Of a stretch of DNA of 64,000 bases, positions 45,928-58,200 are shown one piece after another. Position 1 is the first letter of the stretch; the number at the start of each line of letters is the position of its first letter. Where the stretch lies: NCBI GenBank assembly GCA_029204225.1, contig CM055101.1, forward strand, positions 45,731,906 through 45,795,905. The letters run 5' to 3'. Origin of the DNA: Diphasiastrum complanatum. Taxonomy: Eukaryota; Streptophyta; Lycopodiopsida; Lycopodiales; Lycopodiaceae. The notes beneath the pieces are model-generated. The model made no database searches. It was given only the letters and a program-made list of their open reading frames with translations, and was not told the DNA's origin. The position numbers were made by a program, and so were the translations under genes.

Positions 45928-47255
45928 GTCCGATTCTGGCCAACATTGCCCGTCAGCATATCCACGGGCACAGCACAGGTGACCTGCAACGATTGGCCGA
46001 GAGAGTCCTTGCACGGGACTGTTTAGCAGGGGCTTGCGAGCGGAATTGGAGCACCTGGGCCTTGTATCACACGCAAAAGAGGAATAGGTTATCCATCGAG
46101 CAGTATAGGCGGTTGGTGTTTGTGAACACCAACGGCCGTATGTTGAGGCGCACGCGAGGAGAGGGCCAAATGCTCAAGGTGAGTCACATCATCACCCCTT
46201 TTTTCTTGCTATGCTTTGATGAATTGAATTGCTTTCGAAACACCTGCCTAGCAACAATGTATTGTTTTTGGTTGTAGGTGAACCCTGACACTTGCTTGGT
46301 GGATTTGGTAGCTGCTACTCCTCGGGCACCACCCACGCAGGAGGAGATGGATGATGAGATCCATAGAGAGTTCTACAGACAGGCACAGGCTGACGCACGG
46401 GCTTTACGGCGGCAAAGGAGGACAGAGATGCAGAGGGAGAGGGCTGAGGAGGGAGATGATGAGGGCTCGGAGCGTGGAGATGCTCGGGGCAGACTATGTG
46501 GAGGAGGAGGAGTAGGTTGAGGGGGATACGGAAGAGGAGATGGGGGTGGAGGCACAGGGGGATGACCTGGCTGACCTGCTGGTGGTTCAGAAGCTGGGAA
46601 AAGACCGAAGGTCAATGGAAAAAGATGAAGGTCAACAACCTTCGCATTCTTCGCATTTTTCGGAAGGTTCTTGAAAGTATAAAAGTGGTTTTAAGGCATT
46701 TGGAGACAGTGTCCAGATTTTTCACAAAAGTGCCAAAAGTGCGACATTTGTCGGGAGAGTTGGCCAAAATTATTTTCTAAGTGTTTTGACTTAGTGCTGT
46801 ATTTTTCTCATGACCAAAAATTGTGAACTGTGCGACGAAACAGTTCAAAAATGCAGACTGTGCAAAACATAGCTAAGTTCTCTTTTTGTAGACAGGAGTG
46901 GAGCATCACAGGTAGCCGTTGTCGGCCAGGCGTCATCACAGTGGTAGGGCCATCCCAGGGCGTAGGGTCACAGCCACCTGACACACAGACACGACGGAGT
47001 AGACACAGGAGTGGGGGCATCCAGATGGGGGCCAGAGGAGGGGAGAGAGGCAGAGGCAGAGGTAGAGGTAGAGACAGGGGGAGGGGGAGGATCCAGAGCC
47101 AGAGCATGCAGCAGAGAGCCAGAGCACGCAGCAGAGCCAAGGCCACACCACGGCATATGGTTCCCTCCGATTCCGATTCATCTGTGGACCCTTGGCATCT
47201 GCAGTCAGGCACAAATTTGGATGATTTTTCCTACCATGACTTTGACGAGTCTTAG
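45928..47255 (+). pseudogene. 3' exons of a hAT transposase gene (dimerisation region)
   Basis: Exon 45928-46178, preceded by an acceptor (CCAACAG) and followed by a donor (AAG/GTGAGT), encodes RLAERVLARDCLAGACERNW, STWALYHTQKRNRLSIEQY and RLVFVNTNGRML, the hAT C-terminal dimerisation segment. A second exon from 46278 (acceptor GTTGTAG) continues in phase: VNPDTCLVDLVAATP and EEMDDEIHREFYRQAQADA, then an Arg/Glu-rich stretch. A last exon within about 46890-47255 encodes RGGERGRGRGRGRDRGRG and ends WHLQSGTNLDDFSYHDFDES with stop TAG. The 5' part is missing: left of the acceptor lie the palindromic array and unrelated DNA. Compared with the 55225 gene this exon lacks one intron and has a different tail, so it is another subfamily. 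Confidence 0.85.
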
Positions 47256-47417
47256 TTGTATAGTTTTCATTACGTTCATGGAACATCATTGTACCCCATT
47301 TTGGTGCCATGTGGCCCGATATTATATATTATGATGATCCTATTCACAACATTGTAGTGATTCAGTATTGTTCTTTGTGGTTTTAGTTCAGTAACTTCGG
47401 TTTTATGGTTTATGGTT

Positions 47418-47419
<2 letters not shown>

Positions 47420-47452
<33 letters not shown>

Positions 47453-47553
47453 TTTCATTTAAGTTCAGTAGGTGAATGATTCAGCAGGGTTTTTGTTCAG
47501 CATGGTTTTTGTTCCGTTTGTTGTGATTTGAGAGAGAGACAGAGAGAGAGAGG
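47420..47553. repeat. (GA)n microsatellites
   Basis: GA runs at 47420-47450 and, interrupted, at 47530-47553. Confidence 0.95.
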
Positions 47554-47879
47554 GAGATTCTTGCTATGTTCATTGGGGGAATGCCCCAATGTGTTCTCTT
47601 TTTTTTGTTAATTTTTTATATTGAATGCAGCTATAGCGTAAACCTGGGAGTTAATGCACCTAAATTGGACCATCCTGCACCCGAAACAGTCGGCAAACTA
47701 CACAGTCATAATGCTCTCAATCAGAGCTTTCATCTGATACCCATATTGCCTAAAAAAATTTCAAAAAAAATGATTCTGCACAATTCTGAGAAAATCCCGA
47801 ATCGACCGCGATTCTGAATCGTGATTCAGAATCGTGGTGCAACTATGGTTAAAAACTACGTATTTTTTCAAAAAAGAAT

Positions 47880-48250
47880 TGGCCAGGTTGCAGAGTGGAA
47901 CATGTTCTAGAACGGGCGACTATGGTCTCTTCATATCTCAAGCCAAGTATGCTCATGAATTGCTGAAAGAGTTCAATATATTGGACAATAAGGCAATCAC
48001 AACACCATATGACTCCAAAAAGTGTATGGTGAGCCAATTCATGTCAAACCCAAAGGTCTCCCATTGGAAAGCAGCAAAGAGGATTCTACGATACATAAAA
48101 GGGAAAAACAGGTTCGCCATTCACTATACTAATAAAGTTGATATAAAACTTGAAGATTTTGTGGATGCAGATTGTGGGCAGGTGATGGTAGGAGTAGGAG
48201 ATCTACTACAAGATAACATTCATTCTTGGTACAAGAAGATCTGTTTGTGA
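47880..48250 (+). pseudogene. Copia RT-RNase H fragment
   Basis: The plus frame gives GLFISQAKYAHELLKEFNIL, TTPYDSKKC, then directly SQFMSNPKVSHWKAAKRILR, YIKGKNRFAIHYTNK and FVDADCGQ. The segment between TTPYDSKKC and SQFMSNP (normally including YRSLVGSLIYL) is deleted in frame. It begins immediately right of a TGCAACTATG motif at 47838-47847. Both copia ends are missing. Confidence 0.88.
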
Positions 48251-48416
48251 CCCATCTACTGCACTTTTGAGAGGCAAAACGCTCGTTTGACCATTGATCC
48301 CCTAAAAAAACTTCAGCCATAAGCTATTTTTCCAAAAAAAAAAAAAATTTGCGATTCTTGGAGAAACGTGGTTTCCGAAATGTCTCCTCCCAAAAACGCG
48401 ATTCTGTGCAACTATG

Positions 48417-48782
48417 GTTAGAACTAATGATTTGATCTATTAACCCACAATAATGTTTTTAGGTTTATGGGCCCGTTTGCATGCTAGTATTAGGGCCTCA
48501 TGTATTTTTAGTATACTTAGTTACTAGTTAGAATAGATGTTGACTCAAGTCAAAGATTCTATGTGCTTGATTTATAGCACCAATTTTGCTAGATATAGAG
48601 TTTAGTTGCTTTCACCATATTTAGGTACGCGATTATGGTAATTACTTTGCATCTATAGTAATTGCTTTTGAGCGTCGGGGAGGGAGAAAGTTTTCTTGAT
48701 GTCTTTTCCATGCCAAAAGCCATATAAGACGAAACAGTACATGTCAAAAGTATGGTGGTACAAACGGGAGCATATGAAACGT

Positions 48783-48824
<42 letters not shown>

Positions 48825-51405
48825 CTGCCGGAGACATTTATGAAAAGCAGATCCTGATACACCAGGTGGTACCATCTGAAGTAAAACGCCTCCAGATGCT
48901 TTGAAGAGAGGGAAAGTTAACAAAAAAACTGTGATTGCGACTAGGCCCAGACATAAAGTCTCTGCATTTTTTACACTGCAGCAACCAGAAACAAAGTTAA
49001 TAAGTGCTCTCAAACCTAACTATGTTGATAACTTTGCAGTAAGCCTTAATGTTGTGAAAGAACTCAAAATGCTTCTTATTCTGATGGAGACAATTGTATA
49101 ATGTCTTTAAATTAGGTATAAGCTCAAAATTCAGAGGGGTAATGCTGCTCGTTATATTGTAAAGAGAGACAATTCAGACCCAAGCAAGAGGAGCCAAGAA
49201 GCCAAGATAACTCCTGCACTGCAGAAAAACCAAAAAGATGGCTTCTTAGTATCATAAACCTGGAATTGTTATGATTCAAACACATCTTATTAGAGTTAAC
49301 AAGGGGATTCTCCTTCTGAAAAATCTATCAAGAAAGATATTCAAACTAAAGGCGATTTGTTCAAGACTACTAAGCTGAATAATATTAGTCTTGACATCAG
49401 AAGCAAATCAAGATGAACCTCAACAATGGTCAGATTAAAATTGACAACAAAAAGGAAAAAATCAAAGCAGCTCATCGCCATATGGAATTTCAAATGACTT
49501 CATCAATTAATTTTCAAATCCGAACTTCGTCTGGTTGACAATGATAAGGATGATCTATCAAGATTCTAGCTTTTGCATATAGTTTTTGCTTGATTCAATA
49601 TTTTGCATTTGTGGAAGAACCCTAAATTTGATAGGATCTCTTGATTTTATGTTGCTGGACTTTTTCAGGGTTGAATTCAGTCCATTGCGGCCAGTGATAG
49701 ACTACCATGACAAACATTCTCTAGCCACATTATTTAGAACCTGAATATCCTTTATGGAGAAATTTCTTAAGTATTATATCGAAGGGAAGAATTATATCAA
49801 TCTTAAGTAGATATACCACCGATACTTCAGTAATTCTGAAAGTTCTCAACCAAAATTAAAATTACAAATTTTAACAATCAGAATAAGGATATACCCCATC
49901 ACAGCTGGAATATCATTTATTAAGGATATCGATACATCGAAGCACAACTGAGATCCCAAAGCTCTCAAAGACTATATATAACTACTGATGAACTGCAAAT
50001 TGGATCTCTTCGAGACTTGAAAGCAAAGAAGCAAATGGACAGGATAGAGGAAGGAGAGAGTAACATGTTTCCTTTGGTACACAATTCAAAGATAACTGCG
50101 TAATTAGGCTATTCACCAATGAGAATGCAATCGATTGGAAATACACAGTTAGATCTCTCCTTCTCAAAACTACTTCCACATCTCAAAACCTAAAACTGCA
50201 AAGCTAATGGCTTGAAACCATCTGCTCCTCCTGTAGTTAGGATTGGGAGATCAAGGGTTTCAGAAAACAATCGAAAGAAAACATAAGTGTGCTCTTTACT
50301 AGTCAGAAGGGAATTGACTAATACCCCCAAATCATGCACTGTGCAAAATAAATTTCTACTTCTCAAGACGTGTGGCACTAATGAATTAAGGCATAATTCC
50401 AAACTGCTCTTTTCAGATTTAGGACCTACCCATTAGTCAACCACCCAGCTCAGCTACAAACATCTACCCACATTGAACAGTTGTCACAGAGCTTGAAAAG
50501 TCTTTTAAGTGAGGGACAACAAAATATCTACTCGATAGGATTATAAGAAAATTGAAAGGCCAATGCTCGGCATAACAAAGGAGACATGCAATCATCAACA
50601 CAATTGAGTCCAACCACAAAGTCTTAGACCATCAACTTCATCGTGCATGGCATGGACAAAATGCTATAGCATCCCTAAACACGCTGTAAGTGCCCTAGAG
50701 TAGGGGCAGATCACATGCACAAACATATGTTCACAATAACTTTCATGCATTTGTACAACGACCAACATACGAAGTTTATATCATTTCTCCAAAGGTGAAG
50801 GCCATGATGAAGTCTAGCACTAAAGAGCAAAGCCAATAAAATGAAGTCCCTACTTCCTCATGGAAAAAAAAACTACAATTCATCACTTCAGCTTGCTCAA
50901 AACCGCGAGAAAGATAGCTGATGGGCAAAATGCACCGCTTAAGATAGAAAGAAATAGCACAAACCAGTTGGTTGTTGGACAACCAACTGGACAAAGATCT
51001 CAAATGAGAGTTGCACTTCCCTAATATGGCAGTAAATACATCAATGTTAGTCCTAGGATAATACCTAAAGTAAAAAGGGAGACATGCACTCTTCAACCCT
51101 ATGAAGTCCAACCCCGAATCCTTAGACCATCAACTTCACTATGCATAGCAATCAAGGCATTAGACAATTCATAGAGACCTGCACAGATTTTGAAAAAGAC
51201 ATACTTGGTGAAAGTGCTAAAAACGACAAAGACAGCAAATGTCAAATAAACTATCCCCCAAGCTGCCATTCAGTCCAATAATGCTTAGCACTCTTAAACA
51301 GCTTCACACGTACCTAATTTGGAACTATTTCATCTAGATACCTCACGTATGGATTTTCGTAGTTCTAATCACGACCCTTTACACGGTGTAAAAACTACCT
51401 GGCAT
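48417..51405. other. No gene recognised; one (GA)n microsatellite
   Basis: Three kilobases of AT-rich non-coding DNA. GA run at about 48787-48821. Short frames (e.g. 50776-51111 minus) show no domain. Confidence 0.5.
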
Positions 51406-51604
51406 AGTTCCCCAAGGCACCCGTGCCGTGGGGGTGCAGGTACCGTACCAGGTGCCATACCACGTGGTAAGGCACCTGTCTTTTTTTTTAATGTTGTTAA
51501 CAAAATATCACTGGAAAAAAAAAACAGATGTCGTGGGTGCCGTGGAACTGAAGATCCATAGCACCTATGGCACGTGTGCCGTACCACGGCACCTGGAACT
51601 ATGA
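51406..51604. mobile_element. Small GGTACC-rich element with CATAGTTCC ends (MITE-like)
   Basis: Starts CATAGTTCC and ends GGAACTATG (9-bp perfect terminal inverted repeat), with further imperfect inverted similarity (AGGCACCCGTGCC versus its counterpart GGCACGTGTGCC) and GGTACCGTACC inside. No flanking 8-bp duplication is visible. Probably a non-autonomous DNA element or its relic. Confidence 0.55.
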
Positions 51605-51678
51605 TATATGTGTGTGTGTGTGTGCGTGTGTGTGTGATAATATATAGTATATACATATGATAGTATTCATAAAATATA

Positions 51679-51730
<52 letters not shown>
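51605..51730. repeat. TG and TA microsatellites
   Basis: (TG)n at about 51607-51636 and (TA)n at about 51681-51730. The Tyr-Ile ORFs are artefacts. Confidence 0.95.
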
Positions 51731-51736
<6 letters not shown>

Positions 51737-51846
51737 ATGTACTGTAGGAGCCTACAAATCCCCAATAATACCTAGGTTTAGGGTGATTCACTGATTCAAT
51801 GTGTACTGATCAATGTTGCTCAATGTAATGGCGAAGCAGTGACGTT

Positions 51847-52671
51847 GTGTGGGGTCATGTGGAACAGGATGAGCCACGGGATGATGCACGGGATGAGCCA
51901 GAGGATTGTGCACCCGATGAGGCCCAGAGCCCAAAGCATTTGTATTCGGATGCAGAGCTAGACGACTTGATTGCCACGATGGATTCAGAGGCCCACCTCA
52001 TGCCGAGTGTCAGGGCACCCCCATCATCTCTTGCCAGCACGCCCTACACAGAGTCTCAGTTAGAGCAGCTACAGGAGGTGCCTGCAGTTCCTCTGGTTCC
52101 TCAAAGGGTTTATATGCGCCGCACAGCACCTCCAGTGCCACCGATGCCATCGAGGCCTGCAGCACCTCCATCGCCATCCACTTCTGCAGCACCAGGTTTC
52201 CATGGCAGGCCACCATCCGTGCCCAGGGTTTCTCTTGCATGCCCACATCCACAATGGCTCCTCCAGTGGCAGCACCCACTTCACATCCTCCTCCTTTGGT
52301 AGCACCCACTCCACTGGCTCCCCCTTTGGCAGCACCCAGGATGTACGGGACGGCCCCTCCACAGCCAGTTCCTCCACCACCAGCAGCCCCATGAGCACAC
52401 ACTCCAAGGGCTCATCCTCCTCGCTCAATTGCTCAGGGAGTCCCCTCTTTGGCTTCCCTATCCCAACCGGCCTCAGCTTGGGCCCAACCTAGCAGCATAG
52501 CCAGGTGATTTGCATGGGGGTGATGAGGCATTGACAGCTCCCCTAGTCCGTAAGAGACCAGGAAGGCCCAAGGGTGCACCGAACAAGAAAGGCAGAGCAC
52601 AGAAGCAGCCAGGGAAGAGAGGACGACCTCGCAGGGGTAGAGGTGCACCTTTTGTCCCCCCTGATTTCTGA
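51847..52671 (+). pseudogene. hAT transposase last-exon fragment
   Basis: Plus frame VWGHVEQDEPRDDARDEPED, HLYSDAELDDLIATMDSEAH, PSVRAPPSSLAS and RRTAPPVPPMPSRPAAPPSP matches residues about 1005-1260 of the intact gene at 55225-59544, with frameshifts after about 52240. The end restores TAPLVRKRPGRPKGAPNKKG (AT-hook) and RGRPRRGRGAP near 52540-52660. It starts abruptly at about 51847 without a splice site in common with the intact gene, so it is a truncated duplicate. Confidence 0.88.
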
Positions 52672-52921
52672 CATATTTCACATGCCCATGTCCACCATAA
52701 TCGAGACAAAACATAACAATTCATAATCAAATACATTACACTGCATTTAAAAAATACAGAGATTGTGTTTCACAAAACCAAACGCGTGTTTCACAAACAA
52801 ACACATTGTATACTGATTCAAGAGATGTATCTAAATAACATTACATATCCCGCCACATATGGTTGGGTCTGTTTTTAATACAACTATCTAACTAACTATA
52901 TGTCGCCTCATTTACCGCCAA

Positions 52922-53240
52922 AAATTACATAGAAACGATTCGCCACTCGCCCTGGTCAGGAGCATTGTTCTCTCGCTCTAGCTCTACCTCCTGGCTAGCC
53001 CGACGAATTCGCACCCTTTTCTTGACCATGGCCAGCTGCCATGCACTGAAGTTAATTCCAATCCGCTCATCCTCATCCCCCGCGGGGGCGGGGATCTGCA
53101 GCTCCGGGTGTCTCTGCCGAGTTTGTCGCAGCATCTCTGCAATGTCTGCCTCTTGCTTCCGATGCCTTTCATTGTGCCTTCGGACATCTTCCTCCTCGCT
53201 TCGCCCTCGGGCTTCGATGGTATGCGCTCTGCCATCTCAA
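52922..53240 (-). pseudogene. Charged antisense ORF ('ORF-B'), copy 1
   Basis: Minus frame from about 53225: IEARGRSEEEDVRRHNERHR, KQEADIAEMLRQTRQRHPEL, QIPAPAGDEDERIGINFSAW and QLAMVKKRVRIRRASQEVEL, ending QGEWRIVSM with stop at 52925. It is highly charged and probably helical. A Met start in the adjacent frame (MAERI, 53235) suggests one indel near 53215. A TATA-like GGATAAATAGGC lies upstream on the same strand (about 53352-53363). The C-terminal part (RRASQEV...NNAPDQGE) recurs at 60005-60170 beside the other hAT 3' end. No family recognised. Confidence 0.55.
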
Positions 53241-53339
53241 TCGACTTTCTCTCATAGCACCCTAATTCTCAAACAGCCTCGCACAGGCTCTCACAGCCTC
53301 TCACAGGCTGTCTCACAGCCTCTGAAAATGCCTCTCACA

Positions 53340-53611
53340 ATGGCATTGTGAGTGCCTATTTATCCCCACAACTTGTTTGCCCATCTGCAGTTGCTGATGA
53401 TCCCTCCATGTGCCGTTGTACTTGCCCCCAAGTGTTGCTCTCCCATGTGCTGCTCTCCCATTGGCCCCATGGTCTGCTCCCCCACAGTGCCCATGTGCTG
53501 TTGTACCTGCCCCCTGCCCCCTGTATTGTCCCCTTTTTTTGCACCCTAAACCCTTTTTTTGCATTTTTTAGGCCTATTTTACTATAAAAAATGCATTTTT
53601 TAATTATAAAA

Positions 53612-53666
<55 letters not shown>

Positions 53667-53667
53667 T
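53340..53667. other. No gene recognised; (TA)n microsatellite
   Basis: Short repeats of CTCACAGCCTCTCACAGG at about 53275-53335 precede this stretch. (TA)n lies at about 53612-53663 next to the following inverted-repeat element. Confidence 0.6.
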
Positions 53668-53889
53668 ATGGTACCGCCCTGGTACCGCGGGTCTAAGGGC
53701 AGTACCATAATGGCGGTTCCACGTGCCACTATGGTATATACATATGATAGTATATATATAATATACAATATATATATATGATATGTCATACTGGCACGTG
53801 GTACCGCCATTAAGGTACCGCCGGTACCATAATGGTGGTACCGCCAGTACGGTACCACCCTGGGATCCGCGGTACCAGGGCGGTACCAT
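53668..53889. mobile_element. 222-bp GGTACC-rich element with perfect 23-bp terminal inverted repeats
   Basis: The first 23 bases (53668-53690, ATGGTACCGCCCTGG...) and the last 23 (53867-53889) are perfect reverse complements. The interior has further GGTACC palindromes and a TA-rich core. Flanks are TA/T-rich, so a target duplication cannot be read with confidence. No coding capacity. MITE-like. Confidence 0.8.
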
Positions 53890-53953
53890 TTTTTAATATT
53901 TTTTTTAATATTTTTTATATTTAATAATTGCCTTTTATATAATAAAATAGGCT

Positions 53954-54660
53954 TTAAAAAATGGAAAAATTAGGGTTTTGGGTGTAAAAAAAGAGGGTAC
54001 GATATATGGTGCAAGGGACAGGTGCAACAGCACATGGCCACTGTGGGTGAGCAAACCATGGGGCCAATGGACGAAAACTGCTGGCTAGGGAGGTCATCCA
54101 GATGGGAAGGTATCTCCTCCACATCCTCGAAGGCCTCGTCAGTAGCATCCTGGGCCTGCTCGGGTGGCGGACTAGGGGTGTGCGAGCAACGGGACGTGGT
54201 GGTGGAACCGCAGTGGCAACTGGCGGACGCGAGGGGTCGGGATCAACCGGAATGGGTGCAGATGGGGGTGTGTGTGGCAGAACTGTCTGAGGGGGATGAG
54301 GGGCAATGGGACGGGACGAGGATGCACTCCCTCTCCTCGTGCGTGCCAGCCAAGCAGGCAGCAACTCTGGGTCAGCCACATAAGGAGCGGTGCAAAACCG
54401 GAGAACACCCTCCGAAATGGTGTTCTCCCCTTGCACGAGACGGGGCCCGTAGGTGTCCAATAGTCGCTGCCTGTCGGGGATGGACATGCTGCCACAAGGG
54501 GCAGCATTTAAAATGCCACCATTTTTAGCGCGTGCACCGAGCACGTGGCCTTTAAGGTGAGTGAGGGACGGAGCAAATTTGACTAGGCAATATCGGCAAC
54601 GCACGACCTTCTGACCAGTCTTGTTGGTCTTGTCGGCAACGCAACGATGGCTGGAAAAAA
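53954..54660 (-). pseudogene. hAT BED-finger exon fragment, inverted copy
   Basis: Minus strand from about 54645: VADKTNKTGQKVVRCRYCLV, KFAPSLTHLKGHVLGARAKN, then GSMSIPDRQRLLDTYGPRLV and FCTAPYVADPELLPAWLART, nearly matching residues 19-145 of the intact gene at 55225. A proline-rich linker follows and then shifts frame (RHPSRPRMLLTRPSRMW) to about 54000. The gene start (first ~18 codons) is missing, and no catalytic region follows. It lies head-to-head with the intact gene. Confidence 0.9.
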
Positions 54661-54737
54661 ACTGGGAGAGAAAAAGCGAGGGGGGCGGATAGATTAGGTT
54701 TAATAAATTTGAAAAAAATATTAAATATTAATTATAT

Positions 54738-54804
54738 CCGCGGTACCCAGTACCACGGGACCTATGATACATATATATATATATATATATACACCACGGA
54801 CCTA

Positions 54805-54855
<51 letters not shown>

Positions 54856-54945
54856 TAGGTCCCGCGGTACTGGGTACCGCGGATCCCGGTACCGCGGGAC
54901 CATACTGGTACCGCAGTACCATGATGGTACCGCGGTACCACAATA
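54738..54945. mobile_element. GGTACC-rich foldback element with TA core
   Basis: A 32-base arm at 54738-54769 (CCGCGGTACCCAGTACCACG...) is the reverse complement, with one mismatch, of 54851-54882, separated by TA repeats. To the right, GGTACCGCGG-type motifs continue to about 54945. It sits between the divergently oriented hAT copies. Confidence 0.75.
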
Positions 54946-55224
54946 TAATAATATATTTATTATTTAATATTTTTTTTAATTTTTTTTTACCTAAACCTAC
55001 CCGCCCCCCTCGCATTTCCTCTGAAATTTTTTTGAGCCCTCTCCGCCCTGCCATCGCTGCTGGTTTTTCTTGCCTGCCTTTGATTCCTTGCGTCGCGCAT
55101 CGCCCACGCAACGCCCTGCCTTGCATCTGATTTCCTTTGCCCTGCATTCGCCCATTTTCAGCGTCTCTCCAACAGTGAACCCTGCTGTTTTTTTTCCAGC
55201 AATCCATCCCTCATTTCATCTGCA

Positions 55225-58200
55225 ATGGTGCAATCCGACCTTTCCGGTCTGTGGGACGAGGTAGACATTGTCAGGCGGGTTGCCGACAAGGCCAACAAGA
55301 CCGGTCAGAAGATCGTGCGCTGCCGATACTGTCTCGTCGAGTTTGCTGCATCCCTCACTCGCCTTAAAGGCCATCTGCTCGGTGCACGCGCCAAAAATGG
55401 TGCCACCTTGAATGCTGCCCCTTGTGGCAGCATGACCGTCCCCGACAGGCAGCGACTACTGGACACCTACGGGCCGCGGCTCGTGGCAGGGGAGAACAGC
55501 ATTTCGGAGGGCGTTCTCCGATTTTGCACCGCTCCTTATGTGACTAACCCAGAGTTGCTGCCTGCTTGGCTGGCACGCACAAGGAGAGGGAGTGCATCCT
55601 CCTCTGGTCCCTTTGCCCCTCAGACAGCTCTACCTCATGCACCCCCATCTGCTCAGATTCCGGTGGATCCCGTCCCATCGCGTCCGACAGTTGCCACTGC
55701 GGTTCCACCACCACCCACTGTTGCTCGCACTCCACCAGTCTACGACTTTCTCATGGACTCTCCGCCACCCGAGCAGGCCCAGGATGGTACTGGGCGGGCC
55801 TTCGAGGATGTGGAAGAGATCCCTTCTTCCTTCCCTTCCCATCCGGATGACCTCCTCAGCCAGCAGTTTTCGTACCCCATGCCAGATGTTGCCCCTCCAC
55901 CAGTGCACCCCACCTATGCTGCTGCACCCATCCCTGCCAGTGCATCCCACTCTCCCCATTCCACGTCTACAGCCGATGCATCCACCAGCGCCCAGCCTGT
56001 CGCGTCATCGTCCATTCCCGTCACGGTTGGTGCACCGTGCTGGAGGTCCACCACCCGTCGTCCACCAGGGAGAGCCCTCGTGCAGCAGACCATTCGCGGC
56101 GCGCATCAGCCGCACATGGACAGAGAGGCCACACAGGCCGTGGCTAGTCTGGTTTACGAGCTGAACCTGCCCTTTGCCATCACCGACTCTGAGCCCTTCA
56201 GAAGGGCCTTCCGCCTTGCACAGTCTGTCAGCCCTAGCTGGAGAGTCCCTAGTTCAGAGGTTGTCCGCACACACGTGCTGAGGGATAGGGTCGAGTCCTT
56301 GTCTAGAGAGATGGAGCCTCTGCGTCGGCACTGGGCCACTTACGGTTGCAGCATCATGTCCGATGGCTGGACTGATGTCAGGAGGAGGCCGATCCTCAAC
56401 ATACTGGTCTCCAGCTGCATGGGCACACAGTTTTTGAGGGCAGTGGATTGCAGCAGGGGGGGGAGAGTCATATCTGCAGAGTTCATGTTTGATGTCATCA
56501 GGTCTTCCATCCTAGCCATAGGCCCACAGCATGTCGTCACGGTGGTGACGGACAATGCCACGAACTGCATTCAGATGGGTGTACTGCTAGAGGCCGAGTT
56601 CCCTCATATTGTTCATACCCCCTGTGCAGCCCACGGCATAGACCTTTTGATGGGGGACATTGGAGCACTTCCCTGGGTTAGAGCCATCGTCCGGGAGGCC
56701 CTCTTCCTGGTGACTTTTGTCACCAGAAAGAGGCGTGTTCTTGCCATGTTCCGGGTGTTTAGCCATCTGGACCTCCGTAAGCCAGCCCCCACGCGCTTTG
56801 CATTCAACTTGGTGGTCATCGATCGTTTGATCAGGTGCAGGGCCCAGCTTCTACAGATGGTTGCCAGTGATCTTTGGGGTGCCAGTACATTTCCGCACAC
56901 TGAGGATGGGGAGCACTTTTCTTCCACGGTGAGGGGAGACCAGTTCTGGAGGGATGCACAGACATTGTCAGGACTGCTTCGACCACTCTACATTGTGCTC
57001 CGCATGGCTGACAGCGAGGGGTCGACACTTGGACTGGTGTATGAGCTCATGGACCGGATTGGACAGTTCCTGCAGCTGCCCATCTTGCAGCCAGAGAGGT
57101 AAGCGGTACAGTGTTGCAATTGACCTTTATCTTTTCAGTACTTGCTAGTTTGTTTTTCTGTCAATGTTAAGCTTTTTCGTAATGCCCTAAACCACATGCC
57201 CCTCACCTGCAGGATGACAGAGCTGAAGTTCATATGGGAGACGCGATGGAACTACTTCCACAGGAGTATCCACAGCGTTGCACACATGCTGCATCCCCTC
57301 TTCCTCTCTCCGACACAGATCGCAGACAGGGAGCTCGAGGCCGATTGGCTTCAGTACATTCACAGGGTGGGTCCACACATAGGTTTGGATCCTATCAGGC
57401 TCATGGAGGAGCTCGCTGCATTTCGTTTCGGCATGGGCACATTCGGCCACCCGGCTGCCCAGGATCCAGAGAGGAGGCAGCTACCCATTACCTGGTGGAC
57501 CATGTTCGGTAGCACATACCCATCTATACAGCGTCTTGCACTGCGTGTCCTTTCTCAGGTATGCATCTCATTTTATCCTCCATTTTTTGTGTTTCGTTGA
57601 AGTTTAACCTTTGCCACAATGTGCTGAAGTATTTCAATGCACGCACCACAGGACTGTGCTGCCTCTGTGTGTGAGCGTAATTGGAGCACATGGGCACTGA
57701 TTCACACGAGGAGAAGAAACCGGTTGTCAGTGAGTCAGTTGGAGCGGTTGGTGTTCTGTAGCACCAACGCACGTCTCGCCAGGAGGCTTCCGACCATTAC
57801 GAGCGCATTGCAGGTGATAAGCTAATCTTTCATAGCATGTTGGTTGACTCCTGGTATGTTGGTTTCATTTCTTGAAAAAGTTGTCTCTCTGACATGCAAA
57901 TTTTAAACCTTGCAGACGAAGATATCTGATTTGGAGCGCCAGGTTGACTTGCCTACGGACAGCACCCATCCCATGCCTGCAGATGACCTGGGCACACAGT
58001 TGATGGCAGAGAGAGAGAGGGAGCTTGCCGAGATGAGAGAGAGAGAGCTTGGGCTTGAGCACAGAGAGCCCCCATTGTATGAGGCAGATGAGCCAGTGTC
58101 AGAGGATGAGCATGATGAGGATGAGCCAATTCGGGTTGTGTTTGCCAGACCAGAGAGGGATGAGGCAGATTATACAGGTGCAGGGCACACGCCACGGGCA

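Noticed and set aside
46496-47310. Long Arg/Gly- and Pro-rich ORFs on the minus strand
   Set aside because: Shadows of the plus-strand Arg/Gly-rich hAT 3' exon; codon-periodic composition explains them.
54764-54967. Tyr-Ile rich ORFs
   Set aside because: Translations of TA repeats inside the foldback element.
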